Shown one piece after another: positions 1 through 9,512 of a DNA stretch of 64,000 nucleotides. A model generated the notes under the pieces. The model was not told the origin of the DNA and made no database searches. It worked only from the letters and a program-made list of their open reading frames with translations. Position 1 is the first letter of the stretch. Each line of letters starts with the position of its first letter. The position numbers were made by a program, and so were the translations under genes. This DNA comes from Synergistota bacterium (GTDB taxonomy: Bacteria > Synergistota > GBS-1), in NCBI GenBank assembly GCA_025060595.1, contig JANXBX010000002.1, forward strand, positions 144,310 through 208,309, read 5' to 3'.

Positions 1-1
1 G

Positions 2-964
2 GTTTTCTTACTCTTCTTAGCTGGCCTTGAAACTAATGTAGAAGAGCTAAGGAGAGTCGGAATCCCATCCTTCGTAATAGCCTCAGCAGGAGTAATAGTC
101 CCCTTATTCGTAGGATATTGGATATCGCTACTTTATGGATATCCTAAGATAACCGCCTTATTTTTAGGTGGAACACTAACAGCTACAAGCGTAGGGCTAA
201 CTACAAGCATTCTTTTAGAGATGAAAAAGCTTCACACTAAGGAAGGAACCGCCATTTTAGCCTCAGCCATCATAGACGATGTATTGGGAATAATGGTACT
301 AGCGATAATAATAGCTATAAAGAAAAGTGGACATGTGAGCCTAAAGGAACTATCATTTTTATCAGGAGAGGTGGGAGTCTATTTTCTCTTAAGCTACCTT
401 TTAGGCTCTCCTCTGATTAAAAAAACATTAAAGCTCATGGAAAAGCTTGATCTACCGGAGGTTTTAACATCGGTGATAATAGCCTTAATGCTAATCTTTG
501 CATATTTAGCTGAGGGAATTAAGATAGCTGCCATCACAGGAGCATATCTTGCAGGTCTCATAATAAGCAAAACTCCAGAAGCGCGAAGGGTAGAGGACAA
601 GATAAACACCCTGGCCTTTTCCTTATTCGTACCGACATTTCTTGTGGGAATAGGAGCAAGCACCAATATCTACTCTTTATCTAAGACGGGTGCTTTTACG
701 ATAATATATTTCATCATAGCAGTTTTAACTAAAATAGCAGGATGTGGGGTTGGAGCTTTAATAACTAAAAGCTTTACCTTTAAAGAAGCCTTAAAGATAG
801 GCGTAGGTATGATACCACGCATGGAAGTGGGGTTGGTCATAGCAAACATGGCTCTGCTGGAGGGGATCTTCGATGACTCGGCTTTTGCCACGGCGGTAAC
901 GATGACATTATTAACCACGATAATAACCCCACCGCTTCTTAAGTGGACATTCTCAAAAGGTTAA
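2..964 (+). CDS. Na+(K+)/H+ antiporter, CPA2 family, 5'-truncated
   Basis: The reading frame is open from base 2, so the N-terminus lies outside the window. The visible 320 residues begin with FLLFLAGLETN, a signature of the KefB/NapA-type (CPA2) monovalent cation:proton antiporters, and contain about nine hydrophobic segments typical of the transmembrane exchanger domain. No C-terminal nucleotide-binding (TrkA-N) domain follows, since the protein stops soon after the last membrane helix, so this is a short NapA-like exchanger rather than a full KefB/C. The protein would swap Na+ or K+ for protons at the cytoplasmic membrane. A good Shine-Dalgarno for the next gene overlaps the stop region, suggesting cotranscription. 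The ion cannot be told from the sequence. Confidence 0.88.
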   Translation, partial: VFLLFLAGLETNVEELRRVGIPSFVIASAGVIVPLFVGYWISLLYGYPKITALFLGGTLTATSVGLTTSILLEMKKLHTKEGTAILASAIIDDVLGIMVLAIIIAIKKSGHVSLKELSFLSGEVGVYFLLSYLLGSPLIKKTLKLMEKLDLPEVLTSVIIALMLIFAYLAEGIKIAAITGAYLAGLIISKTPEARRVEDKINTLAFSLFVPTFLVGIGASTNIYSLSKTGAFTIIYFIIAVLTKIAGCGVGALITKSFTFKEALKIGVGMIPRMEVGLVIANMALLEGIFDDSAFATAVTMTLLTTIITPPLLKWTFSKG

Positions 965-981
965 TTAAGGAGGTGGAAAAA

Positions 982-1209
982 TTGGTAACTGCCTTCGTTT
1001 TGGTTCTTGTAACAGCAGGAAAGGAAAGAGAAATATTGGAAAAGCTCAAAGAAATGCCAGAGGTAAAGGAAGCATATATGGTATATGGAGAGTACGATCT
1101 TCTTTTAAAGGTTGAATCCGAAACCTTAAAGGGGCTTGATAACATAATAATGGGCAAGATAAGGAAGATGCCAGAGATCCAACTAACCTCAACGCTTATA
1201 GCGGTATAA
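982..1209 (+). CDS. Stand-alone Lrp/AsnC ligand-binding (RAM) domain protein
   Basis: This is a 75-residue protein starting at TTG 982, chosen because a strong AAGGAGGTGG lies 6 bases upstream. An earlier in-frame ATG at 943 would overlap the antiporter and has no such site. The sequence has the beta-alpha-beta-beta-alpha-beta pattern of the Lrp/AsnC C-terminal effector domain (VTAFVLVLV, then VKEAYMVYGEYDLLLKVE). There is no helix-turn-helix, so it should not bind DNA alone. Such one-domain proteins form oligomers and bind small ligands, often amino acids. Its position ahead of the DtxR/FeoB genes gives no clear functional clue. Confidence 0.8.
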   Translation: MVTAFVLVLVTAGKEREILEKLKEMPEVKEAYMVYGEYDLLLKVESETLKGLDNIIMGKIRKMPEIQLTSTLIAV

Positions 1210-1210
1210 G

Positions 1211-1774
1211 ATGGATTGGCTTAAGATACTTATAGAAGATATATTAAGATTATTAAAGGAGAAAGATAAACCTCTAAGCATAAGAGAGATAGAGCTTGAC
1301 ACTAAAAGCGAAATAAGCGATATAAGAGAAGCGATAGAAAAGCTTAAAGAGAAGAATCTGGTTAAAGAGGAGAAGGGTTGCCTCTCTTTAACAAAAGAGG
1401 GGGAGGAAACCGCCAAGAGGATTTACGACTATCATAAGGCTATAGAAAGCTTATTTAGCCATGAAGTGGCTCATTCTATAGAACACCTTGAGGAAGATGT
1501 AAGGGAAAGAGTAAAGATTATAAAGGGAGAAGCAAAGCCTATAGAAGAGATGGAAGAGGGCATCATATCAGCTATAAAGGTTGAGAATCCTAAGACGCTG
1601 TCAAGGATAATAGGAATAGGCTTGATCCCTGGAGCAAGCTTTAAAGTGTTAAAGCTAAGGGACGATGTTATTATTCTTGAAAGCAAGGGAAGGCTAATAG
1701 CCTTAGATAGAGCTTTAAGTAAAAGCCTCTTAGGAGTAGAGAGGAATGAAGGTCTTACTAGTAGGACAACCTAA
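1211..1774 (+). CDS. DtxR/MntR-like metal-dependent regulator with C-terminal FeoA/SH3-like domain
   Basis: This 187-residue protein has an N-terminal winged helix (about residues 15-65, with SIREIELDTKSEISDIREAIEKL then a wing). A His/Glu-rich helical stretch follows (about 75-105, with HEVAHSIEHLEEDV) that resembles the DtxR dimerisation and metal-binding region. The C-terminal SH3-like FeoA domain (about 110-180) contains IIGIGLIPGASFKVL. It starts 1 base after the preceding stop and overlaps feoB by 29 bases, so the two are translationally coupled. No separate feoA is present. It probably acts as the iron- or manganese-responsive repressor of the feo locus and may also supply the FeoA function. 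The dual role is inference. Confidence 0.78.
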   Translation: MDWLKILIEDILRLLKEKDKPLSIREIELDTKSEISDIREAIEKLKEKNLVKEEKGCLSLTKEGEETAKRIYDYHKAIESLFSHEVAHSIEHLEEDVRERVKIIKGEAKPIEEMEEGIISAIKVENPKTLSRIIGIGLIPGASFKVLKLRDDVIILESKGRLIALDRALSKSLLGVERNEGLTSRTT

Positions 1775-3629
1775 CGTAGGCAAATCCACATTGTTGCATG
1801 CTCTCACCGGAGCTAAGGTAGAAATATCGAACTATCCTGGAACAACCGTTGATGTAACTGAGGGAAAAGCAACAATTAAAGGAGACAGCTATATCTTCCT
1901 GGATACGCCAGGGGTATATAGCTTAACTTCCTCAAGCGAAGAGGAAAAGGTAACGGAGAAACTCATCCTCGAGGGCGATTACGATTTCATCATCCAAGTG
2001 GTTGATGGAACAGCGATAGAAAGGAGCTTAATAACCACATTACAGCTTGCTGAGCTTGGTGTCCCTTTCATAATGGCTGTAAACTTCTATGATGAGGCAA
2101 AGGAGCGCGGAGTGATAATAGATCTTAAGGCTCTTGAAGAAATTTTAGGCGTCCCGGCAGTCAGGATAAACCCCCTTAAGGGGGACACGAAAGAGCTCAT
2201 AGATAGGATAAAGGAGGCTAAAAGATCAAAATTCAAGATCAGATACGATGATCACATAGAAGAGGGGATAACTAAGCTAGAGCAAGAGCTGAACTACTCC
2301 GGAAAGCTACTTAAAAGAGGCCTTGCAGTTAAACTCCTCGAGGGAAGCCCCTTTATGGAGCAGTTCCTCAAGGAAGCGAAGCTAAGCAAGATAAAAGATC
2401 TCCTTAAAAGCTTTCATCCAAATATGGAAAGCGACATAACTATTTCAAGATCTGGATATGCGGTATACATAGGGAGTAAAGTTTTAAAGATAACTTCAAC
2501 ATCGTTTAGGAGTCTTCCTGCCATCGATAGATTTATAATAGATACTCCAATAGGAGGCCTAATGTTCTCAATAGGAACCCTTATCTTAATATTTCTATCG
2601 CTTTTCTACATAGGAGGTTGGCTTCAGGAAAACCTATCTTTCCTATCGGAAACCCTATTAGAGGCTTTAACCCCCTTCCTTAAGTCCATGGGAGAGCCAT
2701 TCAATATAGTAACGAGGAATATATTTATAGGGGTATCAGCCGGGGTAAGCATAGCTATCCCTTACGTGGGCGTATTCTACTTTATTCTGAGCCTGCTTGA
2801 GGACAGCGGTCTGCTCTCAAGGTTCATAGTGGCTTTAAACAAGGTTATGAATTCCCTTAACTTACCTGGGAAGGCGATAATACCGGCCCTTTTGGGATTA
2901 GGATGTGCTGTTCCTGCCATAAGATCAACGAGAATCCTGCCCAGCTTCACGGACAGATTGAGGGTATCGATACTTTACATGACTATACCTTGCTCTTCAA
3001 GAGCTGCAATAGTATTCGGCATAGTGGGCTACTACGCGGGATTAAGATACGCTTTAGGAATATACCTTACCGCACTTTTAGTTTTTATAATTACAGCAAA
3101 GGTAATGGGCATCATAATACCGCGCGATCCCCTACCCTTAATAGAGGAGCTACCTCGATACCGTAAACCACAAATTAAAAACCTGCTTTTAAAAGCATGG
3201 ATTAAGGCAGAGGACTTCGTATATGTGGCCATACCGCTTTTGGCCCTAGGAGGATTCCTTTATGGGATACTATCGCATTTTAACATGATAGAACCGATTG
3301 TCAAACCCTTAAGATTTCTAACCGTGCATTGGCTTCAACTTCCTGAAAAGACCGCTATACCTATAATTTATGGATTCATCCAAAAAGACTTAGTACCTGC
3401 AATGTTAATTAACGCCATGGGCACGATAGATATAACATTAAGCATGAGTAAGCTTCAGATATTCACCTTCGGCTTAGCCTGCGTGTTTCAAATCCCTTGT
3501 ATGATAGCTCTCTTGATGCTTATAAGAGAGCTGGGGATAAGAAGAGCCCTCATCATAGAGATATCAGCTTTCACTTATGGAATGCTTTTAACTGGAATCG
3601 TTAGCAGAATCGTCGGCCTTCTCCTCTAG
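1746..3629 (+). CDS. feoB: Ferrous iron transport protein B
   Basis: This 627-residue protein is the main Fe(II) importer of the cytoplasmic membrane. The N-terminal G domain carries G1 GQPNVGKS (about residues 7-14), NYPGTT (G2 region), DTPGVYSL (G3) and NFYD (G4, NxxD). A helical regulatory region follows, then the membrane part with the two Gate repeats (GCAVPAIRSTR and the later segment around KDLVPAML). It is slightly shorter than many FeoB proteins. ATG 1746 lies inside the end of the DtxR/FeoA gene. A 91-base gap separates it from phoA, and I see no convincing terminator there. Confidence 0.96.
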   Translation: MKVLLVGQPNVGKSTLLHALTGAKVEISNYPGTTVDVTEGKATIKGDSYIFLDTPGVYSLTSSSEEEKVTEKLILEGDYDFIIQVVDGTAIERSLITTLQLAELGVPFIMAVNFYDEAKERGVIIDLKALEEILGVPAVRINPLKGDTKELIDRIKEAKRSKFKIRYDDHIEEGITKLEQELNYSGKLLKRGLAVKLLEGSPFMEQFLKEAKLSKIKDLLKSFHPNMESDITISRSGYAVYIGSKVLKITSTSFRSLPAIDRFIIDTPIGGLMFSIGTLILIFLSLFYIGGWLQENLSFLSETLLEALTPFLKSMGEPFNIVTRNIFIGVSAGVSIAIPYVGVFYFILSLLEDSGLLSRFIVALNKVMNSLNLPGKAIIPALLGLGCAVPAIRSTRILPSFTDRLRVSILYMTIPCSSRAAIVFGIVGYYAGLRYALGIYLTALLVFIITAKVMGIIIPRDPLPLIEELPRYRKPQIKNLLLKAWIKAEDFVYVAIPLLALGGFLYGILSHFNMIEPIVKPLRFLTVHWLQLPEKTAIPIIYGFIQKDLVPAMLINAMGTIDITLSMSKLQIFTFGLACVFQIPCMIALLMLIRELGIRRALIIEISAFTYGMLLTGIVSRIVGLLL

Positions 3630-3720
3630 CTTTATTAACTTTTCTTTAAAATTCCTTTAAACCTCCTTAAAGCTCCCCTCCTAAAATTCTAAGCAGAAAA
3701 AACTAAAGGAGGGGATAAGC

Positions 3721-5310
3721 ATGAGTTCTTTAAGGAGGTTTAGGGCTATTCCTATATTGGCTTTAATCCTAGCTCTTCTAATCCTTCCCGCTTTCTCAAT
3801 AGCGATGGCTCAGTCTCCAAAGTACGTCTTTCTCTTCATAGGCGACGGCGTTAGCATTCCCCAAGTTTCGGCCGCTCAGATGTATCTTGGCTCCCTAGAA
3901 AGCAAAACCCCAAATCCAAAGACCCTCAACTTCACGAAGTTCCCGGTCTTTGGCATGATGACAACCCATGCAGCCGATAGCTACATAACCGATTCAGCCT
4001 CAGCAATAACCGCAATGGCTGCAGGACATAAGACTAGCGATGGCGTTATCAACATGGATCCGGAAAAGAAGGTTAAGTATAAAACTATAGCTGAGTTTGC
4101 TAAAGACAAAGGCATGAAGATAGGGATAATTTCAAGCGTATCCATAGATCACGCCACACCTGCAGGGTTTTACGCAAGAAACCCAAGTAGAAACAACTAT
4201 TATGAGATAGCTTTAGACTTAGCAAATAGCGGATTCGACTTCTTCGGAGGAGGAGGCTTTAGACAGCCTAAAGGCAAGGATGGAAAGCAAAGGGATATAA
4301 GAGAGATATTAAAAGAGAAGGGCTATAAGGTGGTAGAAAAGGCTGATGAAATAAGGGCCCTTAAATCCGAAGATGGTAAGGTTGTAGCTATTAATCCCGT
4401 GTTAGATAGAGAGGCCGCCTTACCCTATGCGATAAATAGAAAGAACGGAATGGATATTGGGGTTTCTTTAGCGGAGTTCACAAAGAAAGCTATAGAGATG
4501 CTTAATAATCCAAATGGATTTTTCATAATGGTTGAAGGCGGAAAAGTGGACTGGGCATGTCACGCTAACGATGCAGCTTCAGCGGTATACGATCTTTTAG
4601 ACTTCGAAAGCGCCATAGCGGAGGCCTTGAAGTTTTACGAGAAGTATCCCAATGAAACCTTGATAATAGTCACCGGCGACCATGAATGCGGAGGCATGTC
4701 CATGGGATTCGCCGGAACGAGATACGAAACCTACTTAAAGATCCTTGAAAAGCAGAAGATATCTTACGATGAGTTCACAAAGCTTGTATCCAAATACAGA
4801 GAGCAAACTCCGAAGGATAAGGCCAAGCTTGAGGATCTCTTACCAGAAATAGAAAAGCTCTTCGGATTAAGGCTCTTAACCCCTGAGGAGAGAAAGGCTT
4901 TAGAGGAAAAGGCAAAATCTGGAGACATCAACGCCGCTATGGAGCTCCACTTAGCCCTAACGGAAGATGAAATAAATGAGCTAAGAAAAGCCTTCAGCAT
5001 GAGCATGCTACCAAGGGAGGAAAGACCGAAAGATGAGATCACCTACAGGCTATATGGAGGATATGAGCCCTTGGCTGTGAAAGTTACTCACATACTTAAC
5101 CAAAAAGCCGGAATAGGCTGGACAAGCTACTCTCACACCGCACTGCCCGTTCCCGTATACGCAATAGGTTTTGGTGCTGAAGAGTTTAAAGGCTACTACG
5201 ACAACACGGATCTCTTCTACAAAATGTGCAAAGTTATGAAAATAGATATATCTAAGGGTAACATAATATCTATACTGCCAGTGAGATATGTAGAAGCCTT
5301 AGCCGCGTAA
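3721..5310 (+). CDS. phoA: Alkaline phosphatase (PhoA family), secreted
   Basis: This 529-residue phosphomonoesterase would release phosphate from organic phosphates outside the cytoplasm. Residues 1-30 form a signal peptide (basic SSLRRFR, a long hydrophobic core, then SIAMAQ). Mature motifs are FIGDG (metal ligand Asp, about residue 42), TDSASAITAMAAG with the phosphorylated nucleophile Ser about residue 92, VEGGKVDWACHAND, TGDHECGG, and the late SHTALPVPVYAIG with a metal-ligand His. AAAGGAGGGG precedes the ATG. It heads a closely spaced run with a YibE/F gene and an ABC importer, which suggests a phosphorus-acquisition operon. Confidence 0.93.
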   Translation: MSSLRRFRAIPILALILALLILPAFSIAMAQSPKYVFLFIGDGVSIPQVSAAQMYLGSLESKTPNPKTLNFTKFPVFGMMTTHAADSYITDSASAITAMAAGHKTSDGVINMDPEKKVKYKTIAEFAKDKGMKIGIISSVSIDHATPAGFYARNPSRNNYYEIALDLANSGFDFFGGGGFRQPKGKDGKQRDIREILKEKGYKVVEKADEIRALKSEDGKVVAINPVLDREAALPYAINRKNGMDIGVSLAEFTKKAIEMLNNPNGFFIMVEGGKVDWACHANDAASAVYDLLDFESAIAEALKFYEKYPNETLIIVTGDHECGGMSMGFAGTRYETYLKILEKQKISYDEFTKLVSKYREQTPKDKAKLEDLLPEIEKLFGLRLLTPEERKALEEKAKSGDINAAMELHLALTEDEINELRKAFSMSMLPREERPKDEITYRLYGGYEPLAVKVTHILNQKAGIGWTSYSHTALPVPVYAIGFGAEEFKGYYDNTDLFYKMCKVMKIDISKGNIISILPVRYVEALAA

Positions 5311-5347
5311 TAATAAATATTTAAGAGGCGAGGAGGGAAAAGGCACC

Positions 5348-6505
5348 TTGATAATAAAATATTTGCGAGAGCTTTGGAAAATAGAGAATCCCCGTAAAGA
5401 TATATCCTTGATAGTTATAACCCTACTGCTTTCCGCCACCCTCGCCCTCCTCCCCTCCCCCTATAAAAATCCCAATCTGAAGGACACAATTAGAGCGAAA
5501 GCGGAAATTATAGAGGTAGACAACTCTAACTTCCATCAGGTAGGCCTAGTTAAGATAGGAAGCCAAGGACTAAAGGTCAAGATACTTAACGGGCCATTTA
5601 AAGGAACGATTAGCCATGCTGTTAATCACTTCAAAGGAATAATGGAAATAGACAAGGTTTTTGAGGTTGGAGATACCGCCTTAGTGGTTATAAATCACGC
5701 TGGAGATAGGATAATACATATTAACACTGTAGATCACTACAGGTTGCCTTACATGCTAGCCTTATTCTTGATCTTCTGTGGGGTTCTCCTGCTTTTCGCT
5801 GGCTGGACAGGCCTTAAGGCTCTCGTCTCTTTCGCCTTCGTAGTCCTCCTTATATGGAAGGGACTGGTACCGATGCTCCTTCTAGGAGCTAACCCCATAC
5901 CGGTATCCCTTGGGATTACGCTACTTGTAGCGATTTCAGCATGCCTTTCAGCAGGTGGAATATCTAAAAGGGGCTTTACAGCTTTATTAGGTTGTGCCTC
6001 AGGTATCGGACTAACATGCCTTTTAGCTTTAGCCTTCGGTATGAGGCTTAAGCTACATGGGTCCGTAATGCCCTTCACAGAAAGCCTTCTTTATGCAGGA
6101 TTTACCCACCTTGATATAACCTCCATATTTTTAGCAAGCACCTTTATCGCCTCAAGCGGAGCAATAGTGGACGTAGCCATAGATATATCTGCCTCCCAGG
6201 ACGAAATAGTGAGGGTACATCCCAATATACCCCAGAGGGAGCTGCTCTTTTCCGGACTTTCGGTCGGAAAATCCGTTATAGGAACCATGTCCAATACTCT
6301 ACTTTTAGCCTACTCTGGAGGCTACATGGGATTGCTTTTAACCTTAAGCGCTCTCGGTATCCCCACAATAAACATAGTTAACCTAAGATACGTTTCGGCC
6401 GAGATTTTACACACCTTAGTTGGAAGCATAGGTATGACGATGGTTGCACCCCTTACCGCACTAATAGGTAGCTTTATATTTACCAAAAAATATACTATAA
6501 TTTAA
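5348..6505 (+). CDS. YibE/F-like multi-pass membrane protein
   Basis: This 385-residue protein starts at TTG 5348 behind GAGGAGGG. It has one N-terminal membrane helix, an extracytoplasmic beta-rich stretch (about residues 45-125) and about seven or eight further membrane helices. The layout and conserved segments (DVAIDISASQDEIVR, GKSVIGTMSNTLLLAYSG) match the YibE/YibF family, a poorly understood group. It sits 37 bases after phoA and 9 bases before an ABC permease gene, so it is probably part of the same transcript. Its function is unknown. A role in export or in supporting the adjacent phosphatase/importer is inference from position only. Confidence 0.8.
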   Translation: MIIKYLRELWKIENPRKDISLIVITLLLSATLALLPSPYKNPNLKDTIRAKAEIIEVDNSNFHQVGLVKIGSQGLKVKILNGPFKGTISHAVNHFKGIMEIDKVFEVGDTALVVINHAGDRIIHINTVDHYRLPYMLALFLIFCGVLLLFAGWTGLKALVSFAFVVLLIWKGLVPMLLLGANPIPVSLGITLLVAISACLSAGGISKRGFTALLGCASGIGLTCLLALAFGMRLKLHGSVMPFTESLLYAGFTHLDITSIFLASTFIASSGAIVDVAIDISASQDEIVRVHPNIPQRELLFSGLSVGKSVIGTMSNTLLLAYSGGYMGLLLTLSALGIPTINIVNLRYVSAEILHTLVGSIGMTMVAPLTALIGSFIFTKKYTII

Positions 6506-6514
6506 CTTGAAGAT

Positions 6515-7336
6515 ATGTGGAAAAAAGGGTTATCTTTTTCTGCTCTAATACTTTATATGTCATTCATCTTCTTGCCTATACTTTTAATCTCTCTTGGGGC
6601 CTTCGGGCAGAAATGGTTTGGAACCCTTTTGCCTGAAGGGTTTACCCTAAGATGGTATAGAGAGCTTTTTACCCAAAGAATGTACTATGAGGCCCTAATG
6701 AGAAGCCTTATAGTTGCAGCCTTGGTTATAATTATAAACCTCGCAGTGAGCATCCCCGCCGCCTACTCCATCGTGGTCTCCGAAAATAGATTACTTAAAA
6801 GCCTATATAACTTCATAATACTTTTACCAATAGCTATACCCCCAGTAGTTTTAGGCTTAGGCTTCATAGAAGCTTACAACATCCCAGGGTTAAAGCTGAT
6901 AGGAAGCCTAAAGGGCCTAATCTTAGCACAATGCATATATACTCTTCCCTTTACCTTAAAGCCGATCGTTGCTAACCTCGAGATGCTATCCTGGAAGACG
7001 ATGGAGGAAGCAGCCTATTCGCTTGGTGCCAATGTGCTTTACATCATAAGAAAGCTTCTCATACCGAATCTCCTTCCCGGAATAATCGCTGGCTCCATAA
7101 TGACCTTCGCCATGTCAATTGGGGAGTTCCAGTTAGCTGTAATCTTAACGAGCTCAAAAAGTCAAACTTATCCCGTAGTGTTATATCAGGCTTTCTACGT
7201 GAGCACAGGTTTAGCTTGCGCTGCAACTAGCCTACTCGTATGGATGAGCATATTTTCCCTTCTAGGAATAGTTTACATGAGCAAACTCATTAAGGCCACC
7301 CCAGAAAAAGCCTATATAGGAATGGGAGGTGGATAA
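6515..7336 (+). CDS. ABC importer permease, PotC/CysW-like
   Basis: This 273-residue inner-membrane subunit has six predicted helices and a cytoplasmic EAA loop (EEAAYSLGANVLYIIRKLLI, about residues 165-185) that contacts the ATPase. It is the first of two permease genes in the cluster; the second lies after the substrate-binding protein. Residue patterns place it with permeases of the spermidine/putrescine, iron(III) and 2-aminoethylphosphonate importers. It overlaps the ATPase gene by 8 bases, or precedes it by a few bases if the later ATPase start is used. The substrate is unresolved. The upstream alkaline phosphatase hints at a phosphorus compound. Confidence 0.9.
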   Translation: MWKKGLSFSALILYMSFIFLPILLISLGAFGQKWFGTLLPEGFTLRWYRELFTQRMYYEALMRSLIVAALVIIINLAVSIPAAYSIVVSENRLLKSLYNFIILLPIAIPPVVLGLGFIEAYNIPGLKLIGSLKGLILAQCIYTLPFTLKPIVANLEMLSWKTMEEAAYSLGANVLYIIRKLLIPNLLPGIIAGSIMTFAMSIGEFQLAVILTSSKSQTYPVVLYQAFYVSTGLACAATSLLVWMSIFSLLGIVYMSKLIKATPEKAYIGMGGG

Positions 7337-8411
7337 AAGAGGGTTGGGAGGCTATATAGAGCTTAAGGGCGTCTCTAAAAGGTTTGGAAAAATAGTAGCG
7401 GTTGACAATTTAAGCCTATCTGTAGAGAAGGGAGAGCTTTTAACCTTGCTTGGCCCTTCAGGCTGCGGTAAGACCACCACCTTAAGACTAATAGCAGGCT
7501 TCCTGAAACCAGATTCAGGGGAGATATACATAGATGGAAAAAACGCCTTAAGCATGAAGATGAGAGATAGAAGAATCGGCATAGTATTTCAAAACTATGC
7601 CCTTTTCCCAAACTTAAGCGTTTTTGAAAACGTGGCCTTCGGTTTAAGGGCAAGAGGTGAAGAGGAAAGCAAGATAAAAGATAAGGTCTTTAAGCTGCTC
7701 GAGATGACCGGAATAGAGGACAAGGCCTACTCCTTTCCATCGGAGCTATCAGGAGGACAACAACAGAGGGTAGCGCTAGCAAGAGCCTTAGCTATACAGC
7801 CAAGCGTGCTCTTACTTGACGAGCCCCTTTCCGCACTCGATGCTAAAGTTAGAAATATGCTTCGCTTTGAGATAAAAAGGATTCAAAAGGAAAGCGGAGT
7901 AACAACGATATACGTAACTCACGATCAGGAAGAGGCCCTCTCCATATCAGATAGAATCGCAGTTATGAATCAGGGCAGGATAGAACAACTTGGAAGGGCA
8001 GATGAAATATACCTTAATCCTAAAACCAAGTTTGTGGCTGACTTCGTTGGAGTAAACAACTTTTTAGACATAGTGTCTAACGGTAACGGTGAGGCCTTTT
8101 GGGAGGGAGGAAAGCTAAGCTTTAAAACCCACATAGCCTTACCACCAAAGGAAAAGGTCCTTTTAGTGATAAGACCGGAAGACATAAATATATTCAGACT
8201 AAGCGAAATCAGCTCAGTCGAGGAGGTAAACCTATTTAAGGGGATCGTCTCCGGAAAGATATTCTTGGGACCGATAACGAGGATAGCGATCAAGGTGGGA
8301 GGGAAAACCATTCTTTCTGATACCCTGACATCGGAAAAGACCTTCTCTCTCAGGGAGGGAGAGGAAGTTTTAGTGAAAATAGATACATCGAAAGCAAAAA
8401 TAATAAGATAA
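7329..8411 (+). CDS. ABC importer ATPase, PotA/FbpC-like
   Basis: This 360-residue ATPase energises the importer. Walker A is GPSGCGKTT (about residues 43-51), the Q-loop lies in IVFQNYALFPNLSVFENV, the signature is LSGGQQQRVALARAL, Walker B is LLLDEPLSALD and the switch His is in YVTHDQEEAL. The C-terminal 120 residues form the TOBE/MOP-like regulatory domain typical of PotA, FbpC and MalK types. GTG 7329 is inside the only good Shine-Dalgarno (GGGAGGTGG). The in-frame TTG at 7344, 11 bases after that site, is an equally likely start. Confidence 0.95.
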   Translation: MDKRGLGGYIELKGVSKRFGKIVAVDNLSLSVEKGELLTLLGPSGCGKTTTLRLIAGFLKPDSGEIYIDGKNALSMKMRDRRIGIVFQNYALFPNLSVFENVAFGLRARGEEESKIKDKVFKLLEMTGIEDKAYSFPSELSGGQQQRVALARALAIQPSVLLLDEPLSALDAKVRNMLRFEIKRIQKESGVTTIYVTHDQEEALSISDRIAVMNQGRIEQLGRADEIYLNPKTKFVADFVGVNNFLDIVSNGNGEAFWEGGKLSFKTHIALPPKEKVLLVIRPEDINIFRLSEISSVEEVNLFKGIVSGKIFLGPITRIAIKVGGKTILSDTLTSEKTFSLREGEEVLVKIDTSKAKIIR

Positions 8412-8426
8412 GGGAGGTAAGGAAAA

Positions 8427-9509
8427 ATGAGAGTGAAGAGGATTTTAGCAGTTTGCGGTCTTCTAGTACTTCTCATAGGAGGCATTTCCATTGGCGCAGA
8501 GCTTAAAGATGAGCTTTACCCTGGAGAAAAACAGCTTTATGAGGCAGCCAAAAAAGAGGGAAGGCTATTCAGCTACGACACAGGACCAACTTGGGCAAAC
8601 TGGCAGGGCCTGTTTGATGCCTTCAAGGAAAGGTACGGCATAGAGCTAGAGTGGAACGACTTAGGAAGCGCAGCAACCGTAGCAAGGCTTGAGAAAGAGA
8701 AAAACAATCCTCAGGCTGACACAGCTTACTACTTCATGCCCTTCGGACAATTAGCTAAGGAAAAGGGCTTAACCGAGGGATTTAAGCCTATTAACTTCGA
8801 TAAGATTCCGGATGTATTGAAAGACCCAGAAGGACATTGGTTCTCTATACATAAGGGGACAGTTGTATTTGTAGTCAACAAAAAGCTCGTAAAGGATGTA
8901 CCGAGGTCTTGGGCAGATCTCTTGGATCCCAAGTACAGCAAGTGCATAGTGTACCTTGATCCAAGAACTACGGGAATAGGATATGCGATAGTAATGGCCA
9001 CAGCTTACGCTCATGGGGGAAGCATAGACAACTTAAAGCCTGGCATTCAGTACCTTGCTAAGCTTCAAAAGGCGGGAAACGTGAGAATGATAGAGAAGAC
9101 GACCGAATATGACAAGTTTGTCAAGGGTGAGATACCCATATGGATCACCTACGACTGGAACGGCTATAGAGCCAAATACATCGGAGGATTAGGTGATGAT
9201 GTAGAGATAGTTATACCTAAAGAGGGAACGATAACCGCTCCTTACGCTATAAGCCTAGTCAAGGGAGCTCCTCACCCGAACGCTGCCAAGCTTTGGCTTA
9301 ACTTTATAATGTCTGAGGCAGGTCAAAGAATCTTCGCTAAGGGATTTACGAGACCTATACTCCCAGACATAGAGCTGCCTCCAGAGGTAAAGGATAAGTT
9401 TTTACCTAAGGAAGACTATGCAAGAGCTATAGATGTAGACTGGGTCAAAGCTCATAAGGTTCAGAAGGAAGCCGCTGATATGTGGGCAGCTGAGGTCTTA
9501 GGACAGTAA
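8427..9509 (+). CDS. ABC importer substrate-binding protein (AfuA/FbpA-like)
   Basis: This 360-residue periplasmic or surface-anchored binding protein has a signal peptide of about 26 residues (RVKRILAVCGLLVLLIGG, cleavage near SIGAEL). A Cys lies within the hydrophobic core, but there is no proper lipobox. The mature part begins YPGEKQLYEAAKKEGRL, a hallmark of the family containing iron(III), 2-aminoethylphosphonate and related binding proteins, and later shows the hinge-type PRTTGIGYAIV region. It lies between the ATPase and second permease genes. The ligand is not evident. The iron-family tyrosine pair is not obvious, so I do not call it an iron binder. Confidence 0.88.
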   Translation: MRVKRILAVCGLLVLLIGGISIGAELKDELYPGEKQLYEAAKKEGRLFSYDTGPTWANWQGLFDAFKERYGIELEWNDLGSAATVARLEKEKNNPQADTAYYFMPFGQLAKEKGLTEGFKPINFDKIPDVLKDPEGHWFSIHKGTVVFVVNKKLVKDVPRSWADLLDPKYSKCIVYLDPRTTGIGYAIVMATAYAHGGSIDNLKPGIQYLAKLQKAGNVRMIEKTTEYDKFVKGEIPIWITYDWNGYRAKYIGGLGDDVEIVIPKEGTITAPYAISLVKGAPHPNAAKLWLNFIMSEAGQRIFAKGFTRPILPDIELPPEVKDKFLPKEDYARAIDVDWVKAHKVQKEAADMWAAEVLGQ

Positions 9510-9512
9510 TCT

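Noticed and set aside
7970-8491. A 173-codon minus-strand open frame under the ABC ATPase
   Set aside because: Antisense to a clear ATPase gene, with Ser/Pro/Leu-rich composition and no recognisable domain.
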